35,512 nt of DNA. It comes from Romeriopsis navalis LEGE 11480. Lineage in GTDB: Bacteria > Cyanobacteriota > Cyanobacteriia > Leptolyngbyales > Leptolyngbyaceae. Where the stretch lies: contig NZ_JADEXQ010000065.1 of assembly GCF_015207035.1 (NCBI RefSeq), positions 1-35,512 on the forward strand, in the 5' to 3' direction. The notes under the pieces are model-generated. The model was not told the origin of the DNA and ran no database searches. It saw nothing but the letters and a program-made list of their open reading frames with translations. Below are positions 1 through 7,348 of the stretch, piece by piece. How positions within the stretch are numbered: position 1 is the first letter of the stretch; each line of letters starts with the position of its first letter. A program made the translations under genes and the position numbers.

Positions 1-72
1 TCAGCATTGCTCAAATCACTGGGATACAAAGCCCGATGGGGCGCAGCAACATCCGGTAATCGACTCATCTAA
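1..72 (+). CDS. C-terminal end of an unrecognised gene entering from the left edge
   Basis: Frame 1 is open from the first base and ends at a TAA at 70-72, giving 23 residues (SALLKSLGYKARW... ...GNRLI). The mix of basic and hydrophobic residues looks like real coding sequence, but it is too short to assign. The same frame stays open after the TAA up to a TAG at 145-147 and reads as a helical tail (RLEEAQAQTRRLLDFL). The gene may therefore once have been longer and now carry a premature stop. Confidence 0.35.
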   Translation, partial: SALLKSLGYKARWGAATSGNRLI

Positions 73-167
73 AAATCCCGATTATTCAATGGTTCTAGGC
101 TAGAAGAAGCCCAGGCTCAAACCAGGCGTTTATTAGATTTTCTTTAGGAATCAGCTCTTAGTCTGGC

Positions 168-368
168 ATGCAGCGTATGGAGACATCGCTCAATCTCTGG
201 GAACAGGTAAAACACCACCTAATTAAGAAGAGTCGGCAAAAACCGATTACAGCCGCAGAAATGCAGGCGCGGAAGCAATACTTTTACGACAATTTTCCCT
301 TACCCAGTAAACCTGACCCGAATGCCCAAGAGACGGTGGAGTGGGGGATTGGCCAAGGTTTTCTGTAG
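168..368 (+). CDS. Small hypothetical protein (66 aa)
   Basis: An open frame of 66 codons begins at ATG 168. A second in-frame ATG at 177 is an equally possible start, and neither has a strong ribosome-binding site. The protein is basic in its N-terminal half (HHLIKKSRQK) and ends in an aromatic/acidic stretch (ETVEWGIGQGFL). I see no signal peptide, membrane segment or known motif. It lies between two genes with suspicious in-frame stops, so this stretch next to the insertion sequence may be partly decayed. Function unknown. Confidence 0.4.
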   Translation: MQRMETSLNLWEQVKHHLIKKSRQKPITAAEMQARKQYFYDNFPLPSKPDPNAQETVEWGIGQGFL

Positions 369-467
369 TGGGCGATCGGAGAACGTTGTGATATGAGAGG
401 TTAAATCATGGCTTTACCGAGTGATTAGTTTATTAATTCTGGAGATGCGAGTCAGGCTCAAGGTCAA

Positions 468-917
468 ATGAATCGTAGTGCGGAGGAAGCGGCGCGAATC
501 ATCCTGGAAATTGCCCGCCGGCTGCGGCTCAACCAGAAGCAGCGAGCCTCTAGTTTGGATGGGGAGTTGCTTCAGCCAGAGACTACAATGCCGATCCCAG
601 AAGGTCAGCCGCTGACTGATACGATCGGTGTCGATGCACTGTATGAAAGGGAACTCCCCAGTGCTGAGATTCCATTGATTGAAGCGGAAGTGATTCAGGA
701 CAGACCACTGGCGCTTCCCAGTATTCAGCATCGGCCCGAGCAAGTTGCGGCCCAAACTGTTGAACAAATGGTGGATGGGCTTGGTGAAAATGGGGTCTAC
801 CAAGCGGAATCTTACACTATGACCCGCGATCTTCAGGCAATGCCGATTAACGTTGCTTCAGGTGGCGCTCAAATGCAGGTAGAAGAGACAATCTATCGGG
901 TTTATGAACCAAGATAA
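468..917 (+). CDS. Hypothetical protein, possibly 5'-truncated by an in-frame TAG
   Basis: The frame from ATG 468 gives 149 residues. It has an amphipathic Ala/Arg-rich N-terminal helix (SAEEAARIILEIARRLRL) and an acidic, Pro/Gln-rich remainder. ATG 468 has no convincing ribosome-binding site. In the same frame, ATG 408 sits behind a good GAGAGG site (395-400) and reads MALPSD, then TAG at 426-428, then FINSGDASQAQGQ directly into this protein. The native start was probably 408, so the present gene is a nonsense-interrupted allele, is restarted at 468, or is read through. Its stop overlaps the next gene's ATG by 14 bases, which suggests translational coupling. I do not recognise the family. 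Confidence 0.5.
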   Translation: MNRSAEEAARIILEIARRLRLNQKQRASSLDGELLQPETTMPIPEGQPLTDTIGVDALYERELPSAEIPLIEAEVIQDRPLALPSIQHRPEQVAAQTVEQMVDGLGENGVYQAESYTMTRDLQAMPINVASGGAQMQVEETIYRVYEPR

Positions 918-1509
918 CGAAATCTTTGCGTTCCGTGATGCTGGCCCAGACAGGGGCTATGACATCCTTACCAATGAATTGGGTGAACAGGATACAAACA
1001 ATCTGTTGTCCGCCCGTCTTAGAATTGAACAGCAGGGTGGATTGGCCGATACCTTGAATGACCCGACCTTAGACAAGCAAATTGCGGCGATGGGTGATTG
1101 CGCCACGGTCGGTGCCCATGCCGCCTACGTTGCTCACTATGCTCTTGATGGGTATAACGGCAATACGATAAAAACGCCCCGGTTCACCGTCAGTTGCGAT
1201 GACCAGGGCAACCTTACCATGACCGAAAACCCCAAGCATTTACAAACTAATGCTGCCGGGAAAAAAGTCATTGTCAAACCTGCTATGACTCCCGGCAGCG
1301 CTGGTGAACCTGCAACGACTGATGTGGTTAATAATCCCACCGGGAAAGTTACACTCAAAACCGAGAATGGCCGAGTGACTATTTTCAACCTGAGCAACAA
1401 AGACCAAACAAACTTTGAGCAAATGTTCAAAACCGCTAAGCAGAAGCTATTAGGCCGTGATGCAGGTACCAAAATTTCGGTGCCGAAGCCTCAGCTTGCC
1501 AGGGATTAA
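904..1509 (+). CDS. Hypothetical protein (201 aa), coupled to the preceding gene
   Basis: The ATG at 904 lies inside the last codons of the upstream gene (14-base overlap), a usual sign of coupled translation. The 201-residue product is polar and has no membrane segment. The N-terminal part is acidic (NELGEQDTNN). A central stretch (GDCATVGAHAAYVAHYAL) contains one Cys and two His residues, and two Thr/Lys/Val-rich parts follow (GKVTLKTENGRVTIFNLSN) that look like beta hairpins. No known catalytic motif is visible. The gene ends about 120 bp before the insertion sequence and is not interrupted by it. Function unknown. Confidence 0.5.
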   Translation: MNQDNEIFAFRDAGPDRGYDILTNELGEQDTNNLLSARLRIEQQGGLADTLNDPTLDKQIAAMGDCATVGAHAAYVAHYALDGYNGNTIKTPRFTVSCDDQGNLTMTENPKHLQTNAAGKKVIVKPAMTPGSAGEPATTDVVNNPTGKVTLKTENGRVTIFNLSNKDQTNFEQMFKTAKQKLLGRDAGTKISVPKPQLARD

Positions 1510-1630
1510 TGGTTTGGCAAAACTGGTAACGCCCCCTCCGCTGCATCACAGTCATTGCCTTATAATTGTTGTTATTCTGGCGACTCCTCTTGTGATGCTT
1601 ATTAGTAGCTGTGAGCTAGACCGTGACTTG

Positions 1631-1665
1631 ACTATCCCTCTTCTATCAGTTAGGCAGAGGAAAAG
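1631..1665 (+). repeat. Left terminal inverted repeat of the IS701-like element
   Basis: This 35-bp end pairs imperfectly with the complement of 3019-3055. The last 12 bases of the repeat (GCAGAGGAAAAG) are identical in both ends, and the outer part differs by small indels and substitutions. Confidence 0.8.
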
Positions 1666-1699
1666 TATAATGGGAGGGGTATTCGCGTGATTTGAGGTG

Positions 1700-3034
1700 A
1701 TGAGCATGACGTTACCGCGCGCCGCTAAACCGACAATTCGCTTTGTGGATGAATACTGTGAGCAATATCGGGATATATTCCCGACGGTACAGAGCTTTGA
1801 AACATTTAAGTATCTGCATTTGGGGATGATCTCGGAGTTGAAACGCAAAAGTTTACCCGCCATTGCCCGTGCCGTTGGCTTGAGTAATTCCCAAGGGTTA
1901 TTGAACTTTTTAACCGAATCGCCGTGGAAGGTATATCGATTGCGCCAAGCCCGCCTCGCGCTAATTTTATCGCTGCTGCACGACCAAGAAATTGTCTTGA
2001 TGATTGATGAGACGGGTGATTGCAAGAAAGGTGAAGCGACTGATTATGTGCAACGTCAATATATTGGGAATGTCGGCAAACGTGAAAACGGCATTGTCGC
2101 TGTGACTGCTTACGCGTTGTATAACGGCATGATTTTGCCGTTGTGCTTTGAAGTCTACAAGCCCAAATCCGTTTACGTCCAATTCCCTACAGCGATGCCA
2201 TCGAGGAACATCGCAGCAAACCGGTGATTGCGGCCCAAATGATTCGTGAGTTACAAAGCCATAGGTTTCAAGATTCGATTGGTTCTGACCGATAGTCTCT
2301 ATGGCGAAAGTCAATGCAATTTTGTCCAGGTATTAGCACAACTAGAATTGCCTTACATTCTGGCAATTCGCTCGAATCATGCGATGTGGTTACCCCAAGA
2401 CCAAGAAGTCACCACTGAGCCCTGGCAGCAATTTACCCGCACCTTCAGTAATGGTGAAACGGAAGTCCGCTATCGCAGTGAAATCATCTATGGACGGCGA
2501 CGCCCACAGCGCTTTTGGATCTTGACTACTGACCCGGAAACCCGACCCGCAAATTCAACCGTCTATGTCATGAGTAACGCCCCGGCCATTGAGTTAGACC
2601 AGATTGGTGATGCCTACGGTGACCGCACCTGGATTGAGTATGGTTTGAAGCAAAGCAAAGATGCGCTCGGCGGGGCCGATTTTCGCGTCACCCGCTATGA
2701 ACAAATCGAACGCTGGTGGGAAGTGGTCATGAGTGCCTTCACGATGGTCTGCCTGTTTGCCAAGCAATTCAACACCCACTGTCCTATCACTCACCAAGTC
2801 CTGGCACGGCATCCTTGGTGGGACAAGCAAATGGGTTGGAAGAACTTACTCAACAATTTGCGCCTGATCATTCAACCCCTAATTTGTCGTAACTACCTAC
2901 AGCCTTGGGCCACCGTATTTCAGCAGCCCAAATTGCTGCAAGCCTTTGAACCGTTAATCGATGCAATGGACCAGTTTTTCTGTCCCGTCATCCATGACCG
3001 GCGACTCCACCAACTCCTCTTTTCCTCTGCTTAA
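1700..3034 (+). pseudogene. IS701-family DDE transposase, disrupted by two compensating frameshifts
   Basis: The repaired product would be about 444 residues, a normal length for this family. The first catalytic Asp lies in LMIDETGD, the second in LVLTDSLYGES, and the Glu region in the WIEYGLKQSKDALG...YEQIERWWE block typical of IS701/IS4-type transposases. One base is missing near 2170: adding one C restores KPKSRLRP and the following YSDAIEEHRSKPVIAAQM. One extra A in the run at 2255-2257 returns to the original frame (LQ then AIGFKIRL). The original frame meets TGA at 2225-2227, so no full-length protein is made. GTG at 1697 is an alternative start. Sequencing error at the two sites is possible but less likely than decay. 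Confidence 0.85.
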
Positions 3035-3055
3035 CTGATGAAAGAGGGCTATAGT
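3019..3055 (-). repeat. Right terminal inverted repeat of the IS701-like element
   Basis: This is the complement partner of 1631-1665. It overlaps the last codons and stop of the transposase frame (stop at 3032-3034), as is common in compact insertion sequences. Confidence 0.8.
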
Positions 3056-3114
3056 AGTGCAATCAATATCTGAATGTAGGGCACACCCGAATTTAGGCGT
3101 TGGAGATTTGATTG

Positions 3115-4698
3115 CTACTCAGTCGGGACAACAATACCTGCTGCCGTTGCAACTGGATTGGTATTGGCCTCAACAGCTTGAGCCTCTGATATTATGGGAG
3201 AGACTGAGGCGGGCAAAATTTCGGGTGGTGCTACAGATGCCTGAACAAGTGATTTAGCGGCAATTGGTGTGGACGCTTGAACTTGACTAGCTGCTTCAAT
3301 GATATCTTGCGTACTTCTCTCATGAGATATTTGATCTTTCGGTGCAACAATGGCTGTCTGCTTAGGGACATTTATTTGAGGTATTGGAGACTGCCGAACA
3401 TTCGTCTGTTCGGCAGGAAGCATCTGAGGCAAGTTTTCTTGTTGAACAGTAGATTCAGACTGTTCTTCCGAAATAACTATTTTTTGACGAGCCGTCATCG
3501 TAACTCTTTCTGGAACTGCAACTGACGGAGAATCTATATTGTTATTTTTCACCGTTGGTATTTTTGCTTTAGCGAGATTAGTAGATTTGTTCGACGGCCG
3601 TGAAAGATCAGAATTCTTCCTTTGGTTAGTAATTATGGATGGTTCCAATTTCCGAGGCGGAATTTTGATCCTCTCAGGAGATAAATTTTTCTGCGTAGAT
3701 GGTTGAGAAAATTTTTGTTGATTAGGATCGGCTGACTTTAGAGGAATCGGTTTAGGTGCTGGAGTTTGAGATTTTGCTGTCGCCTTTTTTTCTGGCTTCG
3801 GCGCTTCTTTTATCTGCTGAAATAATTTCCTAGGGGAAGGGGAAGCATTGGGCAGTACCGAGGATTCAGACGTTGTCGGTGGAGTCTTGGTCGACTCCAC
3901 ACTCTTTTGTTCTGATGGTTGCATCAAGAGAGGCGCAGGGGGCTGTAAAAATTGCTCAACAAATTCTGCTGGTTCTTGTACTGGTAGAGCAGAAGAAGAG
4001 GAATTGCTAGCAGATAGCTCATTTTTCGCGCCCACTTTTTTCTTTGCGATTGGCTGTGTCTGATTTAATTTTGAAGATGGCTGCGCAGGTAATTTAGTTT
4101 GTGGGCGCGGTTGACTAATCTGCATAGATGACGAAGCAGATGGAATGCTATCGGAAATAACCTTTGTAGAACGTGGGATACGAGAGATCGGAATAATTGG
4201 TATTGATTCAGCTTGATTGAACCCGCGATTCTTCGGTACTACAACGTTATATTCAGGTGTTGATTGTCCTTGCTTGGAGGACCTGGAAATAGATTTTTCT
4301 GGTTGGAATACTTCAGGATCTAATGGTGTTGGCAATTGCAGTTTGTCGGAAGATTGTGATTGACGATTATAGTCCAATCTAATCTGGTCGGTTGCAATTG
4401 GCTGTAGAGTTGAGGTTGGTGATGCGTTGAGAAAATCATGACCTAGGAAAATTACTCCAGCAGCTGTTGAAGTAGCAGCTAGAGTTGGTCCAATAAATCT
4501 CAATGGTTTAATCGAGTCAATAAAACGGTTCGATGGTGATTTTTGCGTAAAATCTTGAATCAGATCTTCCAGTGCCGCATTAAACGCACTCGGATGTGGT
4601 GCTTGATAGGATTGAGTATTATCCCCAGGGGAAGCGGAACGTAAATTCTGCGTTTGAAAATCTGATGATAGTGGATTGATGACAGTAGTATAAGCCAT
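3115..4698 (-). CDS. Pro/Ser/Gln-rich protein with one membrane segment
   Basis: From ATG 4698 the product is about 527 residues. A longer start at 4764 would overlap the upstream gene by 23 bases and add an unlikely N-terminus. A folded or helical N-terminal part of about 60 residues precedes one hydrophobic segment (about residues 57-80: FIGPTLAATSTAAGVIFLG). About 430 residues of low-complexity sequence rich in Pro, Ser, Gln, Lys and Thr follow. The C-terminus is Ala/Val-rich (NPVATAAGIVVPTE). I recognise no domain. It follows the kinase-like receptor gene on the same strand and is probably co-transcribed with it. A membrane-anchored, disordered partner or linker protein is an inference only. 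Confidence 0.6.
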   Translation of the reverse strand: MAYTTVINPLSSDFQTQNLRSASPGDNTQSYQAPHPSAFNAALEDLIQDFTQKSPSNRFIDSIKPLRFIGPTLAATSTAAGVIFLGHDFLNASPTSTLQPIATDQIRLDYNRQSQSSDKLQLPTPLDPEVFQPEKSISRSSKQGQSTPEYNVVVPKNRGFNQAESIPIIPISRIPRSTKVISDSIPSASSSMQISQPRPQTKLPAQPSSKLNQTQPIAKKKVGAKNELSASNSSSSALPVQEPAEFVEQFLQPPAPLLMQPSEQKSVESTKTPPTTSESSVLPNASPSPRKLFQQIKEAPKPEKKATAKSQTPAPKPIPLKSADPNQQKFSQPSTQKNLSPERIKIPPRKLEPSIITNQRKNSDLSRPSNKSTNLAKAKIPTVKNNNIDSPSVAVPERVTMTARQKIVISEEQSESTVQQENLPQMLPAEQTNVRQSPIPQINVPKQTAIVAPKDQISHERSTQDIIEAASQVQASTPIAAKSLVQASVAPPEILPASVSPIISEAQAVEANTNPVATAAGIVVPTE

Positions 4699-4741
4699 TG
4701 AGGATTTCCAGTAATTCTGTACACAATGATGAGAGGTTAAA

Positions 4742-6895
4742 CTACGGTGAAACTTGACTAACAACAGAATGTTGCCTACGTCGTGCTAACGGTACGAAAC
4801 CGGCTTCCTGCAGCATTTGCTGTCCTTCTCGTGTCCGCATCAGCTCCACGAATTTTTTGCCAATTTGAGAACGGCGATTATCGCGCGGATAAACAACGAC
4901 GATCGGGTAACTCAGGGGATACTCTCCTTGTTGAAATTTGGGTGAGTCTGGGAAATAGCTACCTTTACGCTGACACAAATCCGTATCTGGCTGAATTGGC
5001 TGTCCATCATTTAGAACCCAAGGCTGAACTGCTGGCTTACCTCGCCGTTTAATTGCAAGAGGATAGATTGAGCATTGCCCCCAGGCTTGGCTTAGTGGTG
5101 CAATCCCGATGCTACCAATTTGGTTGATTTCAAAATCTCGGATAATCTTGCGAAACATCGCAAGATTATCCAGCATTCTGATACGGTTTCCCGATAATGG
5201 TAGAGGTTGTGCAATATAATGCGACCAGATGGCAGCTACATCGGAATTAGTTGAAGCATAAAGGTTAATTGGTAGCGTAAGTTTGCTGAAACTTTTCCAG
5301 TTATCAATTTCTAGGGAATAGACCTTCATAACGTTGGCCCAACTGATGCTGCCATCTAAGCCAGTAGGCAAACTGCGCGCCCGCTCTGTATAACTGAAGG
5401 GAACAAAGACTCCCAAGCCATCATAGGCAATCTCTTCATGCATCAAATTGCTGGCGACTTCTGATAAGTATGGCATTATTGCAAATGCAACCTGACCAGA
5501 TTGCACTCGTTTCAACATCATTGGAATACTGGGCGAAGGTACATGTTTTAGCTGAAATTTTGGTTGCCTCTGTGAAAAACGTTTATGGGATCTGGATGCA
5601 ATAGATTGCCAGGTTCCATTGAGCAATGAAGTATAATCAAACTTACCTTGTGGAGTACTCACTTCATTCAGGCAACATGCTGCTGTCTTCGGTGGTCTGG
5701 CTGGAGGCTTTCCTTGTTTGAGATAAGAACGTAATCCCCAAACTGCCATAAGTACTCCAGCAAGTCCGAGCCCAAATAATGGGAGACGACTATGCTTCGA
5801 TTGTGATTGGGGTGTGACTTTACGTGGAGCAATTAAATGGTTGGGGGATTGCTGAATCAAATCAGCTAATTCAGAGTAGGCAGCAGCAGCATTGTCGTAG
5901 CACCTGTTTTGTAACTTATTGATTATTGGCTTAAGTTGTCTGAGTTGAGCAATGTGGGGTTCTGGTTGATATTCATCTAACAGCGATTGGATGATATACC
6001 CTAAATCGGCCAAATCCTGCTGAACAGCTGTTAGGGTTGCCTCTGGAAATGTGAACTGGAATATTTTGCTTATTGAGTTACTACTCCCAGTTGTATCAGC
6101 TAAAGATCTAGAAAATTGTTCCCAGAGGAGTAAGTCAGTTAGGTAAATAAAGTGCCTTGATTTTTGATTTTCAAGCACTAAGCTATCTCTAGTGAGATTG
6201 CCGTGGACTAAGCCAGAAGTAGCTTTGCCGAAAGGTTGTCGGAACTGCTGATGGTGTAGAAAATCGAGGCTCTGTAGAACTTGACCTAATAAAATTTGAA
6301 TCAGATCAGGCAAGTTAAATTTTTCTATATCCTGTTTCTGAAGTGATTGCTCAATCTCGATTGCAGGCGTAATCAGATAGCCGAGGTATTCTTTATTTTC
6401 GTAGGATTCCAGAATAGCAGCGATCGGTGTAACAATTCGCAAATTAGTTAGTGTAATACAATCAGGACCAAGGAATGGCAGCTCTTTAAAGTATTGCTGC
6501 CACTGCTTGATATATGCTTTATCTGACTGGAAACGTTTATATGCATATACAGTGAAGCCTGAATTTGAGTTCAAATCAGTTGCACTATAGATGTCTATCC
6601 CCTCTCGTTGATCAATGCAACGCTTGATACGATATTGCTGATTTCGATCGCTTAGTAGTTCACCATCTAAGGGGCCAGAAATTATTTTGGGTGCTTTAGC
6701 TCCCTTAAGACTATCTCCTGCTAATTGCTTCTGAGGGATTACTTCATCTTGCTTCTTGGAAAACTCCTCTTTAAGATCTGAGGCGATATCCTTGAGCCAA
6801 GCATAGCGTCCAAGACGCCCCAGAAAATTGAGGCGTGTTGGTTGGGGATACCGCCGCAATACTCTTTGTAGTAGGACGCGAGCAACGCTTCTCAT
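4742..6895 (-). CDS. Kinase-like domain, membrane segment, PstS-like binding-domain fusion
   Basis: The 717-residue protein has three parts. Residues about 70-330 look like a eukaryotic-type protein kinase fold: a beta-3 Lys (VYAYKRF) is present, but the catalytic loop reads VHGNLTRDSL instead of HRD and the Mg-loop region reads YLTDLLLWE instead of DFG, so it is probably a pseudokinase. A hydrophobic segment follows at about 373-392 (LFGLGLAGVLMAVWGL). Residues about 405-700 resemble a type-2 periplasmic solute-binding domain of the PstS/SBP class, with typical elements (GQVAFAIMPYLSEVA, IGSIGIAPLSQ, YPLSYPIVVVYPRD, EGQQMLQEAGFVPL). The likely topology is kinase-like domain in the cytoplasm and ligand domain outside or in a lumen. 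It probably forms an operon with the Pro-rich gene downstream. No strong ribosome-binding site is visible at 6895. Confidence 0.7.
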   Translation of the reverse strand: MRSVARVLLQRVLRRYPQPTRLNFLGRLGRYAWLKDIASDLKEEFSKKQDEVIPQKQLAGDSLKGAKAPKIISGPLDGELLSDRNQQYRIKRCIDQREGIDIYSATDLNSNSGFTVYAYKRFQSDKAYIKQWQQYFKELPFLGPDCITLTNLRIVTPIAAILESYENKEYLGYLITPAIEIEQSLQKQDIEKFNLPDLIQILLGQVLQSLDFLHHQQFRQPFGKATSGLVHGNLTRDSLVLENQKSRHFIYLTDLLLWEQFSRSLADTTGSSNSISKIFQFTFPEATLTAVQQDLADLGYIIQSLLDEYQPEPHIAQLRQLKPIINKLQNRCYDNAAAAYSELADLIQQSPNHLIAPRKVTPQSQSKHSRLPLFGLGLAGVLMAVWGLRSYLKQGKPPARPPKTAACCLNEVSTPQGKFDYTSLLNGTWQSIASRSHKRFSQRQPKFQLKHVPSPSIPMMLKRVQSGQVAFAIMPYLSEVASNLMHEEIAYDGLGVFVPFSYTERARSLPTGLDGSISWANVMKVYSLEIDNWKSFSKLTLPINLYASTNSDVAAIWSHYIAQPLPLSGNRIRMLDNLAMFRKIIRDFEINQIGSIGIAPLSQAWGQCSIYPLAIKRRGKPAVQPWVLNDGQPIQPDTDLCQRKGSYFPDSPKFQQGEYPLSYPIVVVYPRDNRRSQIGKKFVELMRTREGQQMLQEAGFVPLARRRQHSVVSQVSP

Positions 6896-6913
6896 AGAAG
6901 TTGGCCAGAATTT

Positions 6914-6936
6914 TATCGTGCTTTCCTTGCACGATA
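6914..6936. promoter_or_regulatory. 8-bp perfect inverted repeat in the divergent promoter region
   Basis: TATCGTGC (6914-6921) and GCACGATA (6929-6936) are perfect complements separated by 7 bases. The site lies 19-41 bases upstream of the kinase-like gene's start, a suitable place for an operator or 5'-UTR hairpin of that gene. Confidence 0.4.
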
Positions 6937-6951
6937 CTTTAAAGTTAGGAA

Positions 6952-7028
6952 ATAGGTAAACTCGACGGAAGTTAGTATTTAGGATAGGAAACTGTTGCTA
7001 TTCTGAATTCATAGAAGAGTTTACCTAT
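6952..7028. promoter_or_regulatory. 12-bp perfect inverted repeat flanking the divergent promoters
   Basis: ATAGGTAAACTC (6952-6963) is the exact complement of GAGTTTACCTAT (7017-7028). The arms are 53 bases apart and enclose most of the spacer between the minus-strand receptor gene and the plus-strand Nif11 gene. The right arm ends 17 bases before the Nif11 start. The layout suits a two-site binding protein acting on both promoters; a long-loop stem is the alternative. Confidence 0.45.
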
Positions 7029-7045
7029 AACTTATGGAGGATATC

Positions 7046-7255
7046 ATGGCTCAACAAACGGTGGCAGAACTATTCCGTGCTGCTCAAGCAAATTCTAATT
7101 TGCGCAATGCGCTTAATCAGGCATCAAGTATTGAAAAATTTATTGAGATGGCTAAAGACTATGGCTATGATTTCACTCTAGCAGAGTGGAAAGCGGCTAC
7201 AGGATTTAGTGTTGAAGAGATACAAGGCGAATTATCGGAAATTCCAGGTGTTTGA
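7046..7255 (+). CDS. Nif11-domain small protein
   Basis: The 69-residue product starts at ATG 7046, chosen over ATG 7034 because GGAGG at 7036-7040 is then correctly placed. It is typical of the Nif11 domain: the opening (TVAELFRAAQANSNLRNAL) is followed by IEKFIEMAKDYGYDFTLAEW and a short acidic tail (EEIQGELSEIPGV). Nif11 domains occur as stand-alone small proteins in cyanobacteria and as leader regions of nitrile-hydratase-type RiPP precursors. This one has no Gly-Gly cleavage site followed by a core peptide and no modification enzyme beside it, so a RiPP role is not supported. It stands alone, divergent from the kinase-like receptor and convergent with the CIS ATPase. Role unknown. Confidence 0.75.
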   Translation: MAQQTVAELFRAAQANSNLRNALNQASSIEKFIEMAKDYGYDFTLAEWKAATGFSVEEIQGELSEIPGV

Positions 7256-7348
7256 TCTGTTGTATAGAAAATATTTGAGCTCTCCCAAGAGAATCTGAAA
7301 GTTACTTTAAGCAGCCCTGATCTTTGAATCACTGGAAAAGCATGTGGT

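Larger units (their letters stand above)
1631..3055 (+). mobile_element. IS701-like insertion sequence (degenerate)
   Basis: The element is about 1.43 kb. It carries a single IS4-superfamily transposase gene bounded by imperfect inverted repeats of about 35-37 bp. Read inward, both ends begin ACTAT and share the core ATCAGTTA(G/A)GCAGAGG. I see no clear target-site duplication: the four bases outside are CTTG on the left and AGTG on the right. The transposase is broken by two indels, so the copy is probably inactive on its own. It separates the small unknown genes from the Pro-rich/kinase-like pair and does not visibly interrupt a gene. Confidence 0.85.

Noticed and set aside
414-803. Long minus-strand open frame opposite the 468-917 gene
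   Set aside because: Its text is Leu/Arg/Thr-rich without motif and lies fully antisense to a better coding frame.
2160-2265. Programmed frameshift in the transposase
   Set aside because: There is no slippery heptamer with a 3' structure at the first site, and two opposite shifts 90 bases apart with an internal stop fit random indels better.
1627-3059. Target-site duplication around the insertion sequence
   Set aside because: The four bases on each side (CTTG, AGTG) do not match, so no duplication is claimed.
7046-7255. RiPP precursor peptide
   Set aside because: The Nif11 domain runs almost to the end of the protein; there is no cleavage motif followed by a Cys/Ser/Thr-rich core and no maturation enzyme nearby.
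7256-7348. Terminator between convergent Nif11 and ATPase genes
   Set aside because: Only a 4-bp CTCT/AGAG stem is visible and no T run follows it.
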